Source: Fallopia convolvulus
Lineage: Eukaryota > Streptophyta > Magnoliopsida > Caryophyllales > Polygonaceae
Length of the DNA stretch: 64,000 nucleotides
Direction of reading: 5' to 3'
Assembly: GCA_964016875.1 (NCBI GenBank)
Contig: OZ024734.1
Span: 50,264,622 to 50,328,621, forward strand
The notes beneath the pieces are model-generated. The model did not search any database, was not told the DNA's origin, and saw nothing but the letters and a program-made list of their open reading frames with translations. Each line of letters opens with the position of its first letter. Positions within the stretch are counted from its first letter, which is position 1. The translations under genes and the position numbers were made by a program. Positions 32,503 to 44,255 of the stretch are shown here, in pieces.

Positions 32503-32634
32503 CGAGTTGAGTGGAAATGGAAACTCAACATGTCATCTTGGAAGGAAAATGAACAAGAAATTGTCTCCAGAGACAAGAGGGATATGAGAGACTTTGATCA
32601 GATTTCTAATCTAGCAAAGAGAATGGCTTTACTG
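32503..32634 (+). pseudogene. Exon fragment of a DExH-box RNA helicase gene
   Basis: A frame reading EWKWKLNM, then QEIVSRDKRDMRDFDQISNL and AKRMALL, ends exactly at a GTAATG donor (32635). From memory this matches the region just before the helicase core of plant DExH1/DExH3/DExH5-type RNA helicases, where an EIVSRxRRDRRDFxxIS block is followed by a conserved splice junction. The following exon (which should continue towards a PLPNYRPDLDDKRPQREV-type block) is not found. Upstream coding sequence is also missing. It is a dispersed fragment, either captured by a transposon or left from a duplicated gene. No helicase motif is included. Confidence 0.6.
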
Positions 32635-34144
32635 GTAATGTGCATGTTCTGATTAAGTATGTGTATTGTTGTGTACATTGGGCCAATTTCATGATTTATT
32701 TGGAAAACCTTCGATGGTTGCACACACCAATAACCTCCAGGTCTGTGCTAATTTGACATTATTATTCTTTTTGAATGCAAAAGTTAAAGATCTTCATTAG
32801 TCAATATCAATTGCTTGCTTGGATAGTACTATTTGATGGTTTCATGCTCATTAAGTGTGTATTTGAGTATGCTTATATAAAAGGCAACCAGAGAACTTTT
32901 CATTTTGGTTTGTGTAGAAAAATAAAGAGATCGAGCGAATATAGGGTTGATTTTAACTTGCATTTCGGGTTTTAATTGAAATTTTAAATGGTTGTTGTTG
33001 TTGTTTGCAGGAACAAGATTGGGCTTTTAAGGAGAATGGGACACGAAAAAGGAAGTTGTTGCGCTGAAGAACGCTGTTTATTTTGTTTCTTTCTAGATGA
33101 ATCTGAGTACACTAATAAGGTATGTATGTAAAATTGTGTTGAAAAATAATTTTGCTATGCCCTTTATGGGTTAAAAGTTACTGCCAATATGATTTAAGTA
33201 CGAAGAACTTTTTGAGATTAGAATTCAGCTTTGAATCAATTCTCTATTGATATTTGCAAGGTAAAAAATCAGTTTTTGTGGAGAATTCAACATAAGCGAG
33301 CCCATGAACGTATTCATTGGAATCTGTTTCTTTATCTTGGGGGTTTGTTTCATATTCTAAACTTTTTAGGAGTTGTCCATGTTTTTATTAAAACTGAGCT
33401 AAATCATGCTAGCTCTTTTTTTTGTGGGCAATTTTTGGGATGTTAAGATGCAATGCACATGTTTTCTCTTTTTTGTTTTTGTTTTCTTATGGGAGTATAG
33501 CTAACTCTTCTCTTTTGATATGTTGTAATGCGCATCATCGCATCATCTATAAATATTAGCTATCCTAATCTTTTAATGAAGTCATTGGACAAGTTGTTTA
33601 TCATTGTTGTGTTTCATCCGAACTAGATTTGTCATCAGGTGTTGATCAACTCAATCTATAAATTTTTGTATATATAAGATAAGAGATTGATGTACTCTAA
33701 ACAAGCAAAGTTGAAAAAAATAATCTGAAAAGCACATAATTGAATGGCCATTGATTGTTCATAAGTCAAGGATATCATATACAAACATCAACAAATATTC
33801 CTCTTATATCGAAACCAAATATATTTTCCCTTGCCACCCTTTTTATAACAAAGAAATTTACAGGCATGCCATTACTAAAAAAAGAACAGACATTCTACGA
33901 AAAAAATATAGATCATCATGATATGGAAAACAGAAGTATCAAATGAAATATAAAATGAAATATAATGTGTAGGTTTTCTACAAGAAACTAGAGCAACTAC
34001 AAAATATAGAATTATAAATTACTCCCTAATATTCATGGTTGAAGGCTTGAAGATAATATAATTAAAACAAAATGAAACAATGAATTCGAAGCTATGATAA
34101 TTATGTTAGGTAAAATCCGTATAAGGTACTATTTTAATTTACAC
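32635..34144. other. No gene established; possible exon at 33009-33118
   Basis: TTGTTTGCAG at 32999-33008 and AAG|GTATGT near 33118 bracket about 110 bases open in one frame, but the peptide is Cys-rich and unfamiliar and does not continue the helicase. The remainder is AT-rich with a few 60-70 codon chance frames. Confidence 0.35.
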
Positions 34145-34737
34145 CACTGTTGGAAAACACGTCTGTAGTCAGAAAAATAGACACGACTTCCGCCACAAAA
34201 ATAACCACAAAATCACGTTAGCCACAACATCCGCAACGGATTGCCCTTCGAAAGGTGCCCTGGGGTTAAAACACGCGAGGCTAAATATCACTCTTAAAAA
34301 GAGCCACATAATTCTAGTTTTGTGGCTATTTAGCTGCAAATAATAGCCGCGAACTAGTTCATTGCAAAATGTATGGCTATTGGCCACGAAATTCACGTTC
34401 AACCACATTAGCCAGAATTAAATTTGACCACGAAAGTCACCTTCAACCCCATGTACAAAAAAGTTTGCAAAAGTACCCTATATTATAGGAAATTGCAAAT
34501 CATGCATTTTTGGCATTTATGCAATTTTACATTATTTTATTGTTTAATTATTTGAAATTAAATTTGTAATGTTTTTTAGAAATAAATTATTAAATTGAAA
34601 GAATTGAATTAAAATCAGAAAACGAAAATTGAAAATAAATAAATAAATAAATAAAAGTCATGTGAAAAGATCTTTTTAAATGATTTATTGGTTATGATAT
34701 TAAAGTGTTTACGGAAAATAAGGAGTAAAAAAGGAAA

Positions 34738-35170
34738 AAAGAAAAGTCAAAGATATGACAAAGATACTAGTTGGGAGATTTCCGTCAAAGTCTACTCGGG
34801 CTAGATTTTATACTGTCATGCTTCCCTATTCTACTGTTATACCTCTCTATGATCCTGTCACGTACTTAAAAAGGAAAAGGAAATTACAAACAAATTAGAT
34901 TTGTTACGAAATATTTTATTTCCTTTAAAAGAGAAATATATCAAATATTAGAAAGATAACAATCTTAAAATTACCAATATTAATGGAAATAATAATAACC
35001 AATTATTAGAGAATAAAAGAAAAGTCAAAGATATGACAAAGATACTAGTTGGTTGATATTTCCGTCAAAGTCTCCTCGGGCTAGATTTTATACTGTCATG
35101 CTTGTCTATTCTACTGTCATACATCTATATGATCCTGTCACGGACTTAAAAAGGAAAAGGAAATTGTAAA
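34738..35170. repeat. Direct repeat of about 155 bp inside the CACTA-like element
   Basis: Copies at 34738-34890 and 35015-35170 share aaaagaaaagtcaaagatat, cgggctagattttatactgt and the closing acttaaaaaggaaaaggaaa, with about 125 bases between. Downstream (35190-35330) a purine-rich phrase tcgagaaagaagaa recurs three times. No gene is seen. Confidence 0.8.
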
Positions 35171-35639
35171 CGGATTGCCTCCTACGAGTGGTTCGGCAGA
35201 AAAGTCGTCGAGCTTTTTTTCCTGGTTCGAGATCGAGAAAGAAGAACGGTGACGAGATAGACGACGTTGACTCGAGAAAGAAGAATGGTGAGGAGAGATA
35301 CTCTGGCTCAAGAAAGAAGAATGGAGACGACGTGTTTTGTTTTTGATATGTTTTTAATTCATTTCTCTTAATTTAATTTAAATTTTTTAAATCTTGTATT
35401 TTTTAATTAGTAGAAACAATTTTAAGTTTTAAATCGAAAATACTTTTCGTAGTTTAAAGTTTCAAAAAAATGGATTATTTTAATATTTCTCTAAAAATGG
35501 AAAGGGTATGATTTTGGGCATTTTTGCTATATTTTTGGATATTTATGTTATTGTTTTGGGCATTGATGTAACATTGGAAATAACAAGGCATTTTTGCAAA
35601 CAAATTTACGAAGTGGGGCATGGGGTACTAATTTCTCAT

Positions 35640-36949
35640 TAAATTTCGTGGTTGATTTTTAGTGCATCACCATCAACTTTTAGCTACAAATGTATTTTGT
35701 ATCTAAATTCGAGTCGAATTTGAACTCATTATTGTCCCTAATTCCTGACCATTTAGCCTTGAAATTTGCAATGAGTCTATTTTGTTTCAAAATTTGTGGT
35801 TAAATAATTAGCCATTTATCAAAAATAAAAAAATATTATACCATAATATTGCATATTTGCATCATCATAGTAATGTAATTACGTAGTCTATAATACATAA
35901 TTGATGAAACATCCCATAACAAACCACATGTTAATCAAAATCCAGCAAACCAAAAAAAATCCTAGCAAGTGGAGCAACAGACTTTGCATTGCCAAAATCA
36001 CATAACTTCAGTTCTTTTGTTTGAAATTCTGCCTACATCAAACACAATTTTCAACTTCATTAATCTTAGACAAAAGCTACTCTTTAAGCAAGGCAAGAAA
36101 TGCATAATTATAAGTAAAAGCCCCAAGCAACAGAGATCTCTAAAGCAGCAGCAATAATAGACAACTGAGATCTTGAGGATGTTGGTGATGAGTAGCAACA
36201 GCATATGCAAAGCTCTAGTCTCCATTTCCCCATGGCGATTGCTTCATATGGATTTCTCTGCCTATTTGATCAAGTTGTGCAATCAAACACATAAGAAAAA
36301 GTGTTTGTTTAATTATAGTTGTTAAGTCACTCAGAAGTCATTAGCAAGATACCAGCCTAAAGTCTTAGTCTTTACATGAATGGATTGATCGATATATAGT
36401 AATATGCAAGTAAAATGACTAGTTAGGTCACACATGATGGATCTCAAATAAAATGACTATGCAAATTGCAGGGCCAGGAACATAAATTACAGGGCCAGGA
36501 ACATAAAATAGTGATGATTCATTCATTCATATGTCTCCTATGATTTAATCAATTCGGCACTCCCACCACGAATATTCTCTTCATATCTACCTCTGAAGAA
36601 TATTCTATCATACATGTATTAAATGATAATGGATTATATCTTGCATGAGCTAATAATAATACAAAAGCCTCCAAATGAAGTGTTTACCTGTTTTACTAGA
36701 GGAAAACCGGATTAAACCATAAAATGAAGTGTTCACCACAAGCTTTTACATGCACAATAGAGATAGCATACCAAGGAAAAGTTGAAAGACACAAATAATG
36801 ACATCTATTTCATGCTCAACAAGTACATCAAACTACAGATCACAATAAAAGACACTTGCTAGAACATTGACATTATATAACAACAACAAAATACACATCT
36901 TACAAGCAATTTTACCTTGTAGAATGATGACAAAGCCACTCACTCGGCA
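35640..36949. other. Interior of the CACTA-like element, no gene
   Basis: A second patch of subterminal-type units (35635-35830) is followed by AT-rich DNA. The frames at 35969-36157 (+) and 35998-36225 (-) overlap each other and have no domain. Confidence 0.45.
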
Positions 36950-37560
36950 ACCTTCATTCCAGTAAGATAAACTCCCGCCTGCCTTTCATAAAACAACCAA
37001 AAAAATGAAGGATTATTTTAGTTGAGAAGGACAAGCTCAAACCGATCAATTTGGGGGGGGATTTAATTGAGAAGGACAAGCTCAAATCGATCAATTTGGA
37101 GACGAATTTGTAGACTTTGACGAAGCGGAGAAGATAAGCCGGCGGTGAAGAATCCAAATTCTTTCTCCCAGCCAGGTGTTTATAGGCGGCCATTCTCAGC
37201 AAGACGCCATTGATACAAAACAAGTGAAAGTTTGGATCTCAATGAGAAATCAGAACCGCGATTGACATAAAGACATTAGGAAAAAAATTCAATTGAGAAG
37301 CAAAAGCTCAAACCGATCAATTTGGAGACGGGTTTGTGGACTTTGACGAGGCGGAGAAGATATATCGGCGGTGAAGAATCTGAATTCTTTCTTCTCGATT
37401 CCGTCGCTCCATCTCGATTCTCTCTCTCTCTCTCTCTCTCTCTCGTTCGTTCCTAGAGTTGTTTCAGTTGAATGAATAGATGAGAGTCGCAAGTGAAGTA
37501 TAGAAACTAGGGTTAGATAGTGAAAAGGGTTTATGGGCTTGATTTTTACTGGGCCCAAAT
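36950..37560 (-). other. Gene-like fragment, duplicated, inside the CACTA-like element
   Basis: About 120 bases are present twice in the same direction (37046-37165 and 37281-37395), sharing agctcaaaccgatcaatttg, gactttgacgaggcggagaa and cggcggtgaagaatc. On the minus strand the second copy lies downstream of a (GA)n tract like a plant 5' leader. The minus frames (37289-37558, 36954-37223) share the phrase SLSFS or similar but no known domain. This looks like captured and duplicated 5' gene sequence; the source is unknown. Confidence 0.4.
37419..37444. repeat. (TC)n microsatellite
   Basis: About 12 TC units within the gene-like fragment, of the kind common in plant 5' leaders. Confidence 0.95.
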
Positions 37561-37944
37561 TTACTTTTTAGCTCTTAAAATTTTAACATTCCCTCCTTCT
37601 TATTTTCGAGCCCGCCTAAATTTTTTTAACCAAGTATTCCCGCCCAATTTTTTTTAACCAAATATTTTCAGCCTGCCCAAAATTTTTTTAATCAAATATT
37701 TCCTTCTTTTTCCCTCCTAAACAAAATGTTTTAGATGATTAAAATAGCAATTATTTTTTTAAAAAAATCTTTAACTAAATACACTTTTCTATATACGAAT
37801 AATCTAAACAATTAAAACACTTTCATATCTGGAAAGTATAATAATTAAAAGTATGAAATTGAAAATTTTATATATAAACCGATATTAATCTAACATGATA
37901 ATAAAATAAATCTTCAATACATAAAAGAATGTATACCTTTTTTT

Positions 37945-38120
37945 GGGGGCGCTGCTCCTAACCCCGCCAGGGGTGCATTTCCCCCTGGACCCCCAACTCG
38001 CTGACCGGTCAGCGAGACTACCGTCGTGGGGCGTTGCCCCCCGAACCCCCTACTAAGGGGCTCCGCCCCCTAGGACCCCTGGTGTTGTTGGGGGCTCCGC
38101 TCCCGAAACCCCGGCGTGTA
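37945..38120. repeat. GC-rich palindromic block
   Basis: Roughly 175 bases of high GC in an AT-rich setting. It is composed of short inverted words: ctcgctgaccggtcagcgag is a perfect palindrome, and gggggcgctgctcc, ggggctccgccccctagg and gggggctccgctccc are variants of one word. Origin unknown. Confidence 0.8.
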
Positions 38121-38179
38121 CTTGTTAACATCAAGCATATAAAGATCATCATAGAGGTTTAGGTATTGTTAATCTTAAA

Positions 38180-40045
38180 CTTTAACCATAACATGTGAAC
38201 TAATTAGGTTTCTTATAAGAATGAACAGTTCTAAAGAAATAAACGACTTCTTATTAGAATGAACGACTCTAAAGGAATATAATGGTTTCTTATAAGAATG
38301 AACGACTCTAAATAAATATAATGTTTTCTTATAAGAATGAACGTCTCTAAAGAAATATAACGTTTTCTTATAAGAATGAACGACTATAAAGGAATATAAC
38401 GTTTTCTTATAAGAATGAACGACTATAAAGGAATATAACGATTGCTTATTAGAATGAACGATTCTAAACGAATATAACGATTTCTTATAAGAATGAACGA
38501 TTCTAAGGGACTATAATGTTTTCTAATAAGAATGAAGGATTCCTAAGGAATATAACGATTTCTTATAAGAATGAACTGTTCTAAAGGAATATAATGTTTT
38601 CTTAGTTTTCTTATAAGAATGAACGTTTCTAATAAAAATGAAGGATTCTAAATGAATATAGTGTTATTTTATAAGAATGAACGATTCTATATTGAATATA
38701 ACAATTTTTTTATTACAATGAATGATTCTAAGTGAATATTATGTTTTCTTATGAGAATGAACGATTCTAAAGAAATATAACAATTTCTTATAAGAATGAA
38801 TTATTATAAAGGAATATAATGATTTCTTATAAGAATGAACGATTCTAAGTGAATATAACGTTTTCTTATAAGAATGAACGATTCTAAGTGAATACAATGT
38901 TTTCTTATAAGAATGAACGATTCTAAGTAAATAAAATATTTTCTTATAAGAATGAATGATTCTAAGTGAATATAATATTTTCTATGTTTTCTTATAAGAA
39001 TGAACGATTCTAAATGAATATAATAATTTCTTATAAGAATGATCGACCCTAAACCCTAACCCTAGACCCTAACCCTAACCCTAAACCCTAGATCCTAAAC
39101 CCTAGACCCTAGACCCCTAGACCCTAAACCCTAAACCCTAAACCCTAAACCCTAAACCTTAAACCCTAAGAAATATAACGCTCTCTTATAAGAATGAACG
39201 ATTCTAAATGAATATAATAGTTTCTTATAAGAATGAACGATTCTAAGTGAATATTATGTTTTCTTATAAGAATGAACGATTCTAAAGAAATATAACGATT
39301 TCTTATAAGACTGAATGACTCTAAATGAATATAACGATTCCTTACAAGAATGAACGGTTCTAAATGAATATAATGATTTGTTATAAGAATAAACGATTAT
39401 AAAAGAATATAAAAATATCTTATAAGAATGAATGATTCTAAATGAATATAACGATTTCTCATAAGAATGAACGAATCTAAATGAATATAACGATTTCTCA
39501 TAAGAATGAACGATTCTAAATGAATATAACGATTTCTCATAAGAATGAATGATTCTAAATGAATATAACGATATCTCACTAAAATGAACGATTCTAAATG
39601 AATATAATAATTTCTTATAAGAATGAACGATTCTAAGTGAATATTATGTTTTCTTATAAGAATAAACGATTCTAAAGAAATATAACGATTTCTTATAAGA
39701 ATGAACGAATCTAAAAGACTATAACGATTTCTTACAAGAATGAACGGTTCTAAATGAATATAATGATTTGTTATAAGAATAAACGATTATAAAGGAATAT
39801 AACAATATCTTATAAGAATGAATGATTATAAATGAATATAACGATTTCTCATAAGAATGAACGAATCTAAATGAATATAACGATTTCTCATAAGAATGAA
39901 CGATTCTAAATGAATATAACGATTTCTCATAAGAATGAATGATTCTAAATGAATATAACGATTTCTCATAAGAATGAATGATTCTAAATGAATATAACGA
40001 TATCTCACAAGAATGAACGATTCTAAATGAATATAATTATTTCTA
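38180..40045. repeat. 39-bp minisatellite, about 45 units, with 390-bp higher-order period
   Basis: The unit is about ttcttataagaatgaacgat plus tctaaatgaatataacga. Early units are 38-40 bp and divergent. From about 39180 landmark variants recur 390 bases apart (cttacaagaa at 39341 and 39731; gaatattatg phrases at about 39250 and 39640), that is every ten units. Because 39 is divisible by three, long minus frames with a 13-residue period appear; they are not genes. Confidence 0.9.
39045..39172. repeat. Interstitial telomere repeat inside the minisatellite
   Basis: About 18 units of CCCTAAA/CCCTAACC/CCCTAGA, including five consecutive ccctaaa units near 39125-39155, flanked on both sides by the 39-bp units. 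The best-preserved plant telomere sequence in the window. Confidence 0.9.
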
Positions 40046-40379
40046 ATCAGAATTAAAAATTATTAAAAATTATTAATTTCCTAGGAAGTCATTTATAATT
40101 TATTAAAAAATTTTAATTTCCTAGGTGAGCATGATTGATATTTTATTTTTAATAAATATTTTTTTATAAAGGTCTATGGGTAATATTTATTAAAATTTTA
40201 AAATAATTGTTATTTATAGTGAAAATAATTTTACAAATAATAAAAATTAATTAGTTATGGGCTTGTGAGGTAATAGAAAATCTGATGGGCTTGGGAGTCA
40301 AAAGAAATGGGCCTGTTTTTGGATCACCCTACTCGGTCCATATGGAGGAGCAGCCCAATCCAAACGTACTCTTCTCCTC
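40046..40379. other. No gene
   Basis: AT-rich spacer with a duplicated attaaaaattattaatttcc / attaaaaaattttaatttcc phrase (40065-40120) between the minisatellite and the right subterminal repeats. Confidence 0.5.
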
Positions 40380-40800
40380 TTCCTTCGTTGACATCTTGTG
40401 GTTATTTCTGAAGATTTACCATGAAATGAAGAACTTGTGGGTAATCTCGTGACTGTTTCTGCAAATTTTTTCAAACAAACAAAGTTAGACACGAAATGAA
40501 GAACTTGTGACTAGTCTCGTGGTTATTTCTGCAGATTTCTCACTAAATGAAAAACTCGTGGCTAATCTCGTGACTGTTTCTGCAAATTTTTCCAAACAAA
40601 CAAAGTTAGACACGAAACGAAGAACTCGTGACTAGTCTCGTGATTATTTCTGTAGATTTCTCACAAAATAAAGAACTTGTGGCTAATATCATGACTGTTA
40701 TCGCAGATGTTTCCAAACAAACTATGTTAGACACGAAATAAGAACTCGTGGCTAGTTTTGTGGTTATTTCTAAAAATTCTAACGAAATGAAGGACAATTT
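40380..40800. repeat. 121-bp tandem repeat in the right subterminal region
   Basis: The phrase ctcgtgactgtttctgcaaa recurs at 40446 and 40567, and a diverged form at about 40688, all 121 bases apart. Units contain alternating aactcgtggctaatctcgtg words and so belong to the CACTA subterminal repeats. Confidence 0.8.
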
Positions 40801-41217
40801 ATGAGTCAATGATTCAAATTACCCACACAAATATCCACAAACCTAGCCACGACTAGTATGTGGGTACTTAGCTCCAGACTTTGTCCTGAATATACACATG
40901 AATCTTTTTTCGTGGCTAATTAGCTACTACTCTAGAAATGAATCTAGCTGCACAAGAAATTCGCGTCCATTGGGCCTTAACGTTAGCCACGAGCTTGTTT
41001 TCATGACAATATGGCCAGAAATCTATAACCAAATCTAGCCGCGCTCACTTTTCGGGGCTATTCAACCCCAAAACTAGCCACAACTCTATATTTCATGGCC
41101 ATATTACCGCAAACTGAAATATTTGTGGTTAAACTTATGGTCGTTGCCACCCAAATTACCCTCGCCAAAATTCGTGGCTAAATATTTTCTGGCTACAGAC
41201 GCGTTTTCCGTACACGG

Positions 41218-42589
41218 TACGAGGTCTACACTAGTTATATTTTATTTCCTCGATCAAAAGTTAAGTAAAGGTCGTTTAGCACTTGACACAATTTTTTTAA
41301 TAAAAACATAATTAATTTTAAAATTTTAAAATTTTCTCACTTATATCATCTTTTGAATATCTTTCATTTTTTGACAGTCAAAAAAACCATACTACTTATC
41401 AAAGAGAGCATTAAGGCTAGGGTTACTCCTTTTTTATTATTCCTTTTCATATTTATCCAAAAAATCTAGCTTTGAACCGATAACTACCGATTGCTTTGTA
41501 CAGACATCAACCGCTTAATCTTGAGATCGCACATGACAAATAACTAGTGTTGAGCCCTGATAATAGAAATTAAAGATCAATTTAAATGCAAAAGAAACAT
41601 GTACTCGATGAAATCAAAATCAAGGGGATAAAATGAAGCTAGAGATTGAAATATTATAAAGTCCATAAACAAATAATATTAATATAAATTTTAGAAATTT
41701 AGAATGAACCTTGAAAACAGCTATTGTATCACAAAGGATGAAAAGAATGAAAACCAATATGATGATATATCATGATAGCATGTTAGAAAATGTGGAGAAA
41801 AGTGGGGAAAAAATGGAGAAGTGGTTTTGGGGAAGTGAAGAAGTGGTTTTGGGGAAATGAAAACCAATAGGATGATATATCATTTAAATAACTTTATGAA
41901 AGTGGAGAAGTGGGATAATCGAAAGTTTTGGGGAAGTGAAGAAGTGGATTTACAAATGTGGAGAAAAGTGGGGAAAAAATGGAGAAGTGGTTTCTTTGGA
42001 TAAAAATTATTTAAATAATTTTATGAAAGTGGAGACCAAGTGATGTTTTTGCAATTGGAGAAAATAGTGGCAATTTTCAGAAACTTGGAAAAATGAGCGA
42101 AGAAGTATTGAGACAATTACACATTGATATTTAAATAAATAAAAATAAAAATAATTTTTTTGTGAAACCTTTTAGCATATAATGGGAAAGTGGGTTAGAA
42201 TGTGGGCTATTTTTTTGAAAAAAATTATTATTAAAAAAAATTTAGAAAAATAAATAAAAATATTAATAACTATTTTATGATAATTTTTAACACATAATGG
42301 GAAAGTGGGTTTGAAAGTGGGGTTATTTTTTTAGCAATAATATTATTAAAATAACTTTAGTAGAAAAAATAGGCAAATTGTGACACGTGGCACAATTTTT
42401 TATACAAACTTAGTTTCTCCTTTTAGTATTGTACTACATAGATGAGATCACTAGCTTAAAGTAAAGGTAAATAGGTAAATGTATTCGGAAAACCAAGTGA
42501 AATTTAACAGCACAAAACGCTACAACTCAAACGCGCTTGTAGGCGCCTAGGATTTCCTTCGGTATTTTGAGTGTTTTGTCTCGTTCCTG
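41218..42589. repeat. AT-rich sequence with purine-rich duplicated phrases
   Basis: tgtggagaaaagtggggaaa (41791 and 41957) and gggaagtgaagaagtgg (three times) recur. A second pair, cataatgggaaagtgggtt, occurs at 42178 and 42295. These look like a decayed local repeat or an old element; no ends and no gene are seen. Confidence 0.5.
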
Positions 42590-43963
42590 TGGGATGAACG
42601 GTCTGCCAACCACTCCGGTGGCCCCTGTGTCGTCCACAACTCCCCCAGCTACTCAGGATGGTATGCAACTTGATGACGGGAAGAATAACCGGCCTCCATA
42701 GGGGCCAATTGTGGCTGCTGCTGAATCGAGGATCGATTTGAAGGAGGGTCGAGACATGGAGCAAAGGCCGAGCTAAAGCGGGAAAGGGAGGAGCAAGCCA
42801 TGAAGAAGAACAAGAGAAGCCAACAAGAAGAAGGTGGAACGAGGTCCGGACCGAGTTGCAACCACGTCGGGCCCGACTTTGAAGTTTCCAACCTCGGACC
42901 GAGACACACAGTAACTCGGGCCCGAGGTCCTCCGTGTCGGTCCGAGTCGGTCACCGAACTACTTGGGCTCCAAGGCACGAATTTGTGGACTTCCACTTTT
43001 GCCCCTCATCTAATCTATAAAAGGCCCTCTTGTCTTCTAAGAAAGGGTTCCCTCTCATACACACAAAAGGGGGTTCCAAAGGAACCAAGAGGATACTTGG
43101 AGAGCAAGGAGGAAGGAGAGGAGGAGGAAGAGAGAGAGAATCGGCCAAGAGAGGAAGACTTGATAGGTTTTGTTGGTAGATTTGCTTTGATTTGCTTTGT
43201 TCTTGTGGATTTGAAAACCCTTGATTGGAATTTGTGGATTGCTTTGGATTTGAATGAAACTTTGCTTTGTTTTGAGATTGATTATGATGATTGCTTTCCC
43301 TTTTGATTTGATTGCTTTCTTTGCTTGTCACATGGAGTAGATCTCCTTGATCTTGGGTTATGGGGGAAAACCCTAGCTAGGTTTAGGCTAGAAACCCCAA
43401 TTCCATAGCCTTGAGTGTTTGATCTAAGGAACCCACTCTACATAGAGCTACAATTCCTTGCGAAAGTTGGGAATCAAGGCTTGAGATTGGCAAAGTAAAG
43501 AAAGTGAACATGTGTCAATCTCAAGACCTTGCTTCGAAGGGGATTTCCCCAATGATCAAGGTGTAGAAGTGGTTGGAACGAGGGCGAAAGCACTCGATCC
43601 TAGTTCGATCATCACTCATTGCTTGAATTGGGATGGAAAAGCCTTAATCTACTAGGGAAGGAACCCAAAAGCCCAAGATCTACTTTTAAATCTTTGAAGT
43701 TTGACATCCCCAGCTACCTCGGGACCGACTTACCCAGTGTCAGTCCCGACTTCCTTTTGTCGCCAACCTCGGGCCCGACGTGACCTTAGTGTCGGTCCCG
43801 ACTGTTTTCTTTGTTTTCCTTTGTTTTATGCTCTCCTTTCTAGCTTCCTAGTATCTAGGCACATCGATCGAGTAGACTTCCCGAGTGTTCGACAGCTACC
43901 ACGTGCTACAACGGGGTCGGGTTATAAATTGTATCTCTAGACCCTCCCATTTCGAGGCGATCA
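42590..43963 (+). mobile_element. Gypsy-type LTR (W), unpaired
   Basis: The layout fits an LTR: a GC-rich block with inverted ctcggaccgag words at about 42838-42965, a TATA box CTATAAAAGGC at 43015, a leader, the ttgcgaaagttgggaatc phrase, and a closing cccgagtgttcgacagctac / acaacggggtcgggttataa segment ending near TCA at 43963. No partner LTR, gag or pol is present. The 168-codon frame at 42800-43306 overlaps the TATA box and leader and has no domain, so it is not called a gene. The left boundary is a guess. Confidence 0.5.
43015..43025 (+). promoter_or_regulatory. TATA box of LTR W
   Basis: CTATAAAAGGC, the strongest TATA match in the window, about 50 bases after the GC-rich block. Confidence 0.7.
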
Positions 43964-44195
43964 GCCATATTATCTCTAATGCTGTTGCGACGAAGAAATG
44001 GAAACTTATTCGTATATCTAGAGGTGGGCCGTAGTTGTCTCACATTTTGTTTGCTGACGATATTATTCTGTTTGCTGAGGCTTCAGTTGAGCAAATTAGG
44101 GTTATTAAAGATTGCATCCAACTGTTTTTTGAAGCTTCGGGTCAAAAAGTCAATGCCAACAAGTCCCATATCTTTGTTTCGGGAAATGTGAGAAC
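43964..44195 (+). pseudogene. LINE reverse-transcriptase fragment
   Basis: A short frame shows LSHILFADDIILFAEASVEQ followed by FFEASGQKVNANKSHIF, the FADD catalytic box and downstream helix of L1-type plant LINE reverse transcriptases. An in-frame TAG stands two residues before SHILFADD. The fragment is bounded by LTR W on the left and the SIRE-type gag on the right. Only about 75 codons of the domain remain. Confidence 0.85.
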
Positions 44196-44255
44196 ATGTC
44201 TTTGTCAGGCAATCCAGAGTGAAAATCAATTGAGTAGTACTTCAAGTTCCGACTA

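Larger units (their letters stand above)
34145..41217. mobile_element. Non-autonomous CACTA-like element, about 7 kb
   Basis: The left end CACTGTTGGAAAACACGTCT (then GTAGTCAGAAAA) matches the inverse of the right end (GGAAAACGCGTCT, then GTAGCCAGAAAA). Subterminal regions carry many inverted or direct AGCCACGAA/TTCGTGGCTA units (34170-34440, 35635-35830, 40430-41190), the hallmark of CACTA elements. The outermost bases of the right end have drifted and no 3-bp duplication could be fixed. No transposase is present; the centre is filled with unrelated sequence described below. Confidence 0.7.

Noticed and set aside
39397..40008. Minus-strand frames with a perfect 13-residue repeat (RYIHLESFILM type)
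   Set aside because: They come from a 39-bp minisatellite whose length is divisible by three; there is no start context and the reading is lost in divergent units.
38180..40045. CRISPR-like array
   Set aside because: Repeats are contiguous without unique spacers, and the setting is a plant nuclear genome.
42800..43331. 168-codon plus frame and 126-codon minus frame
   Set aside because: They overlap each other and an LTR with a TATA box and leader; no domain is recognisable.
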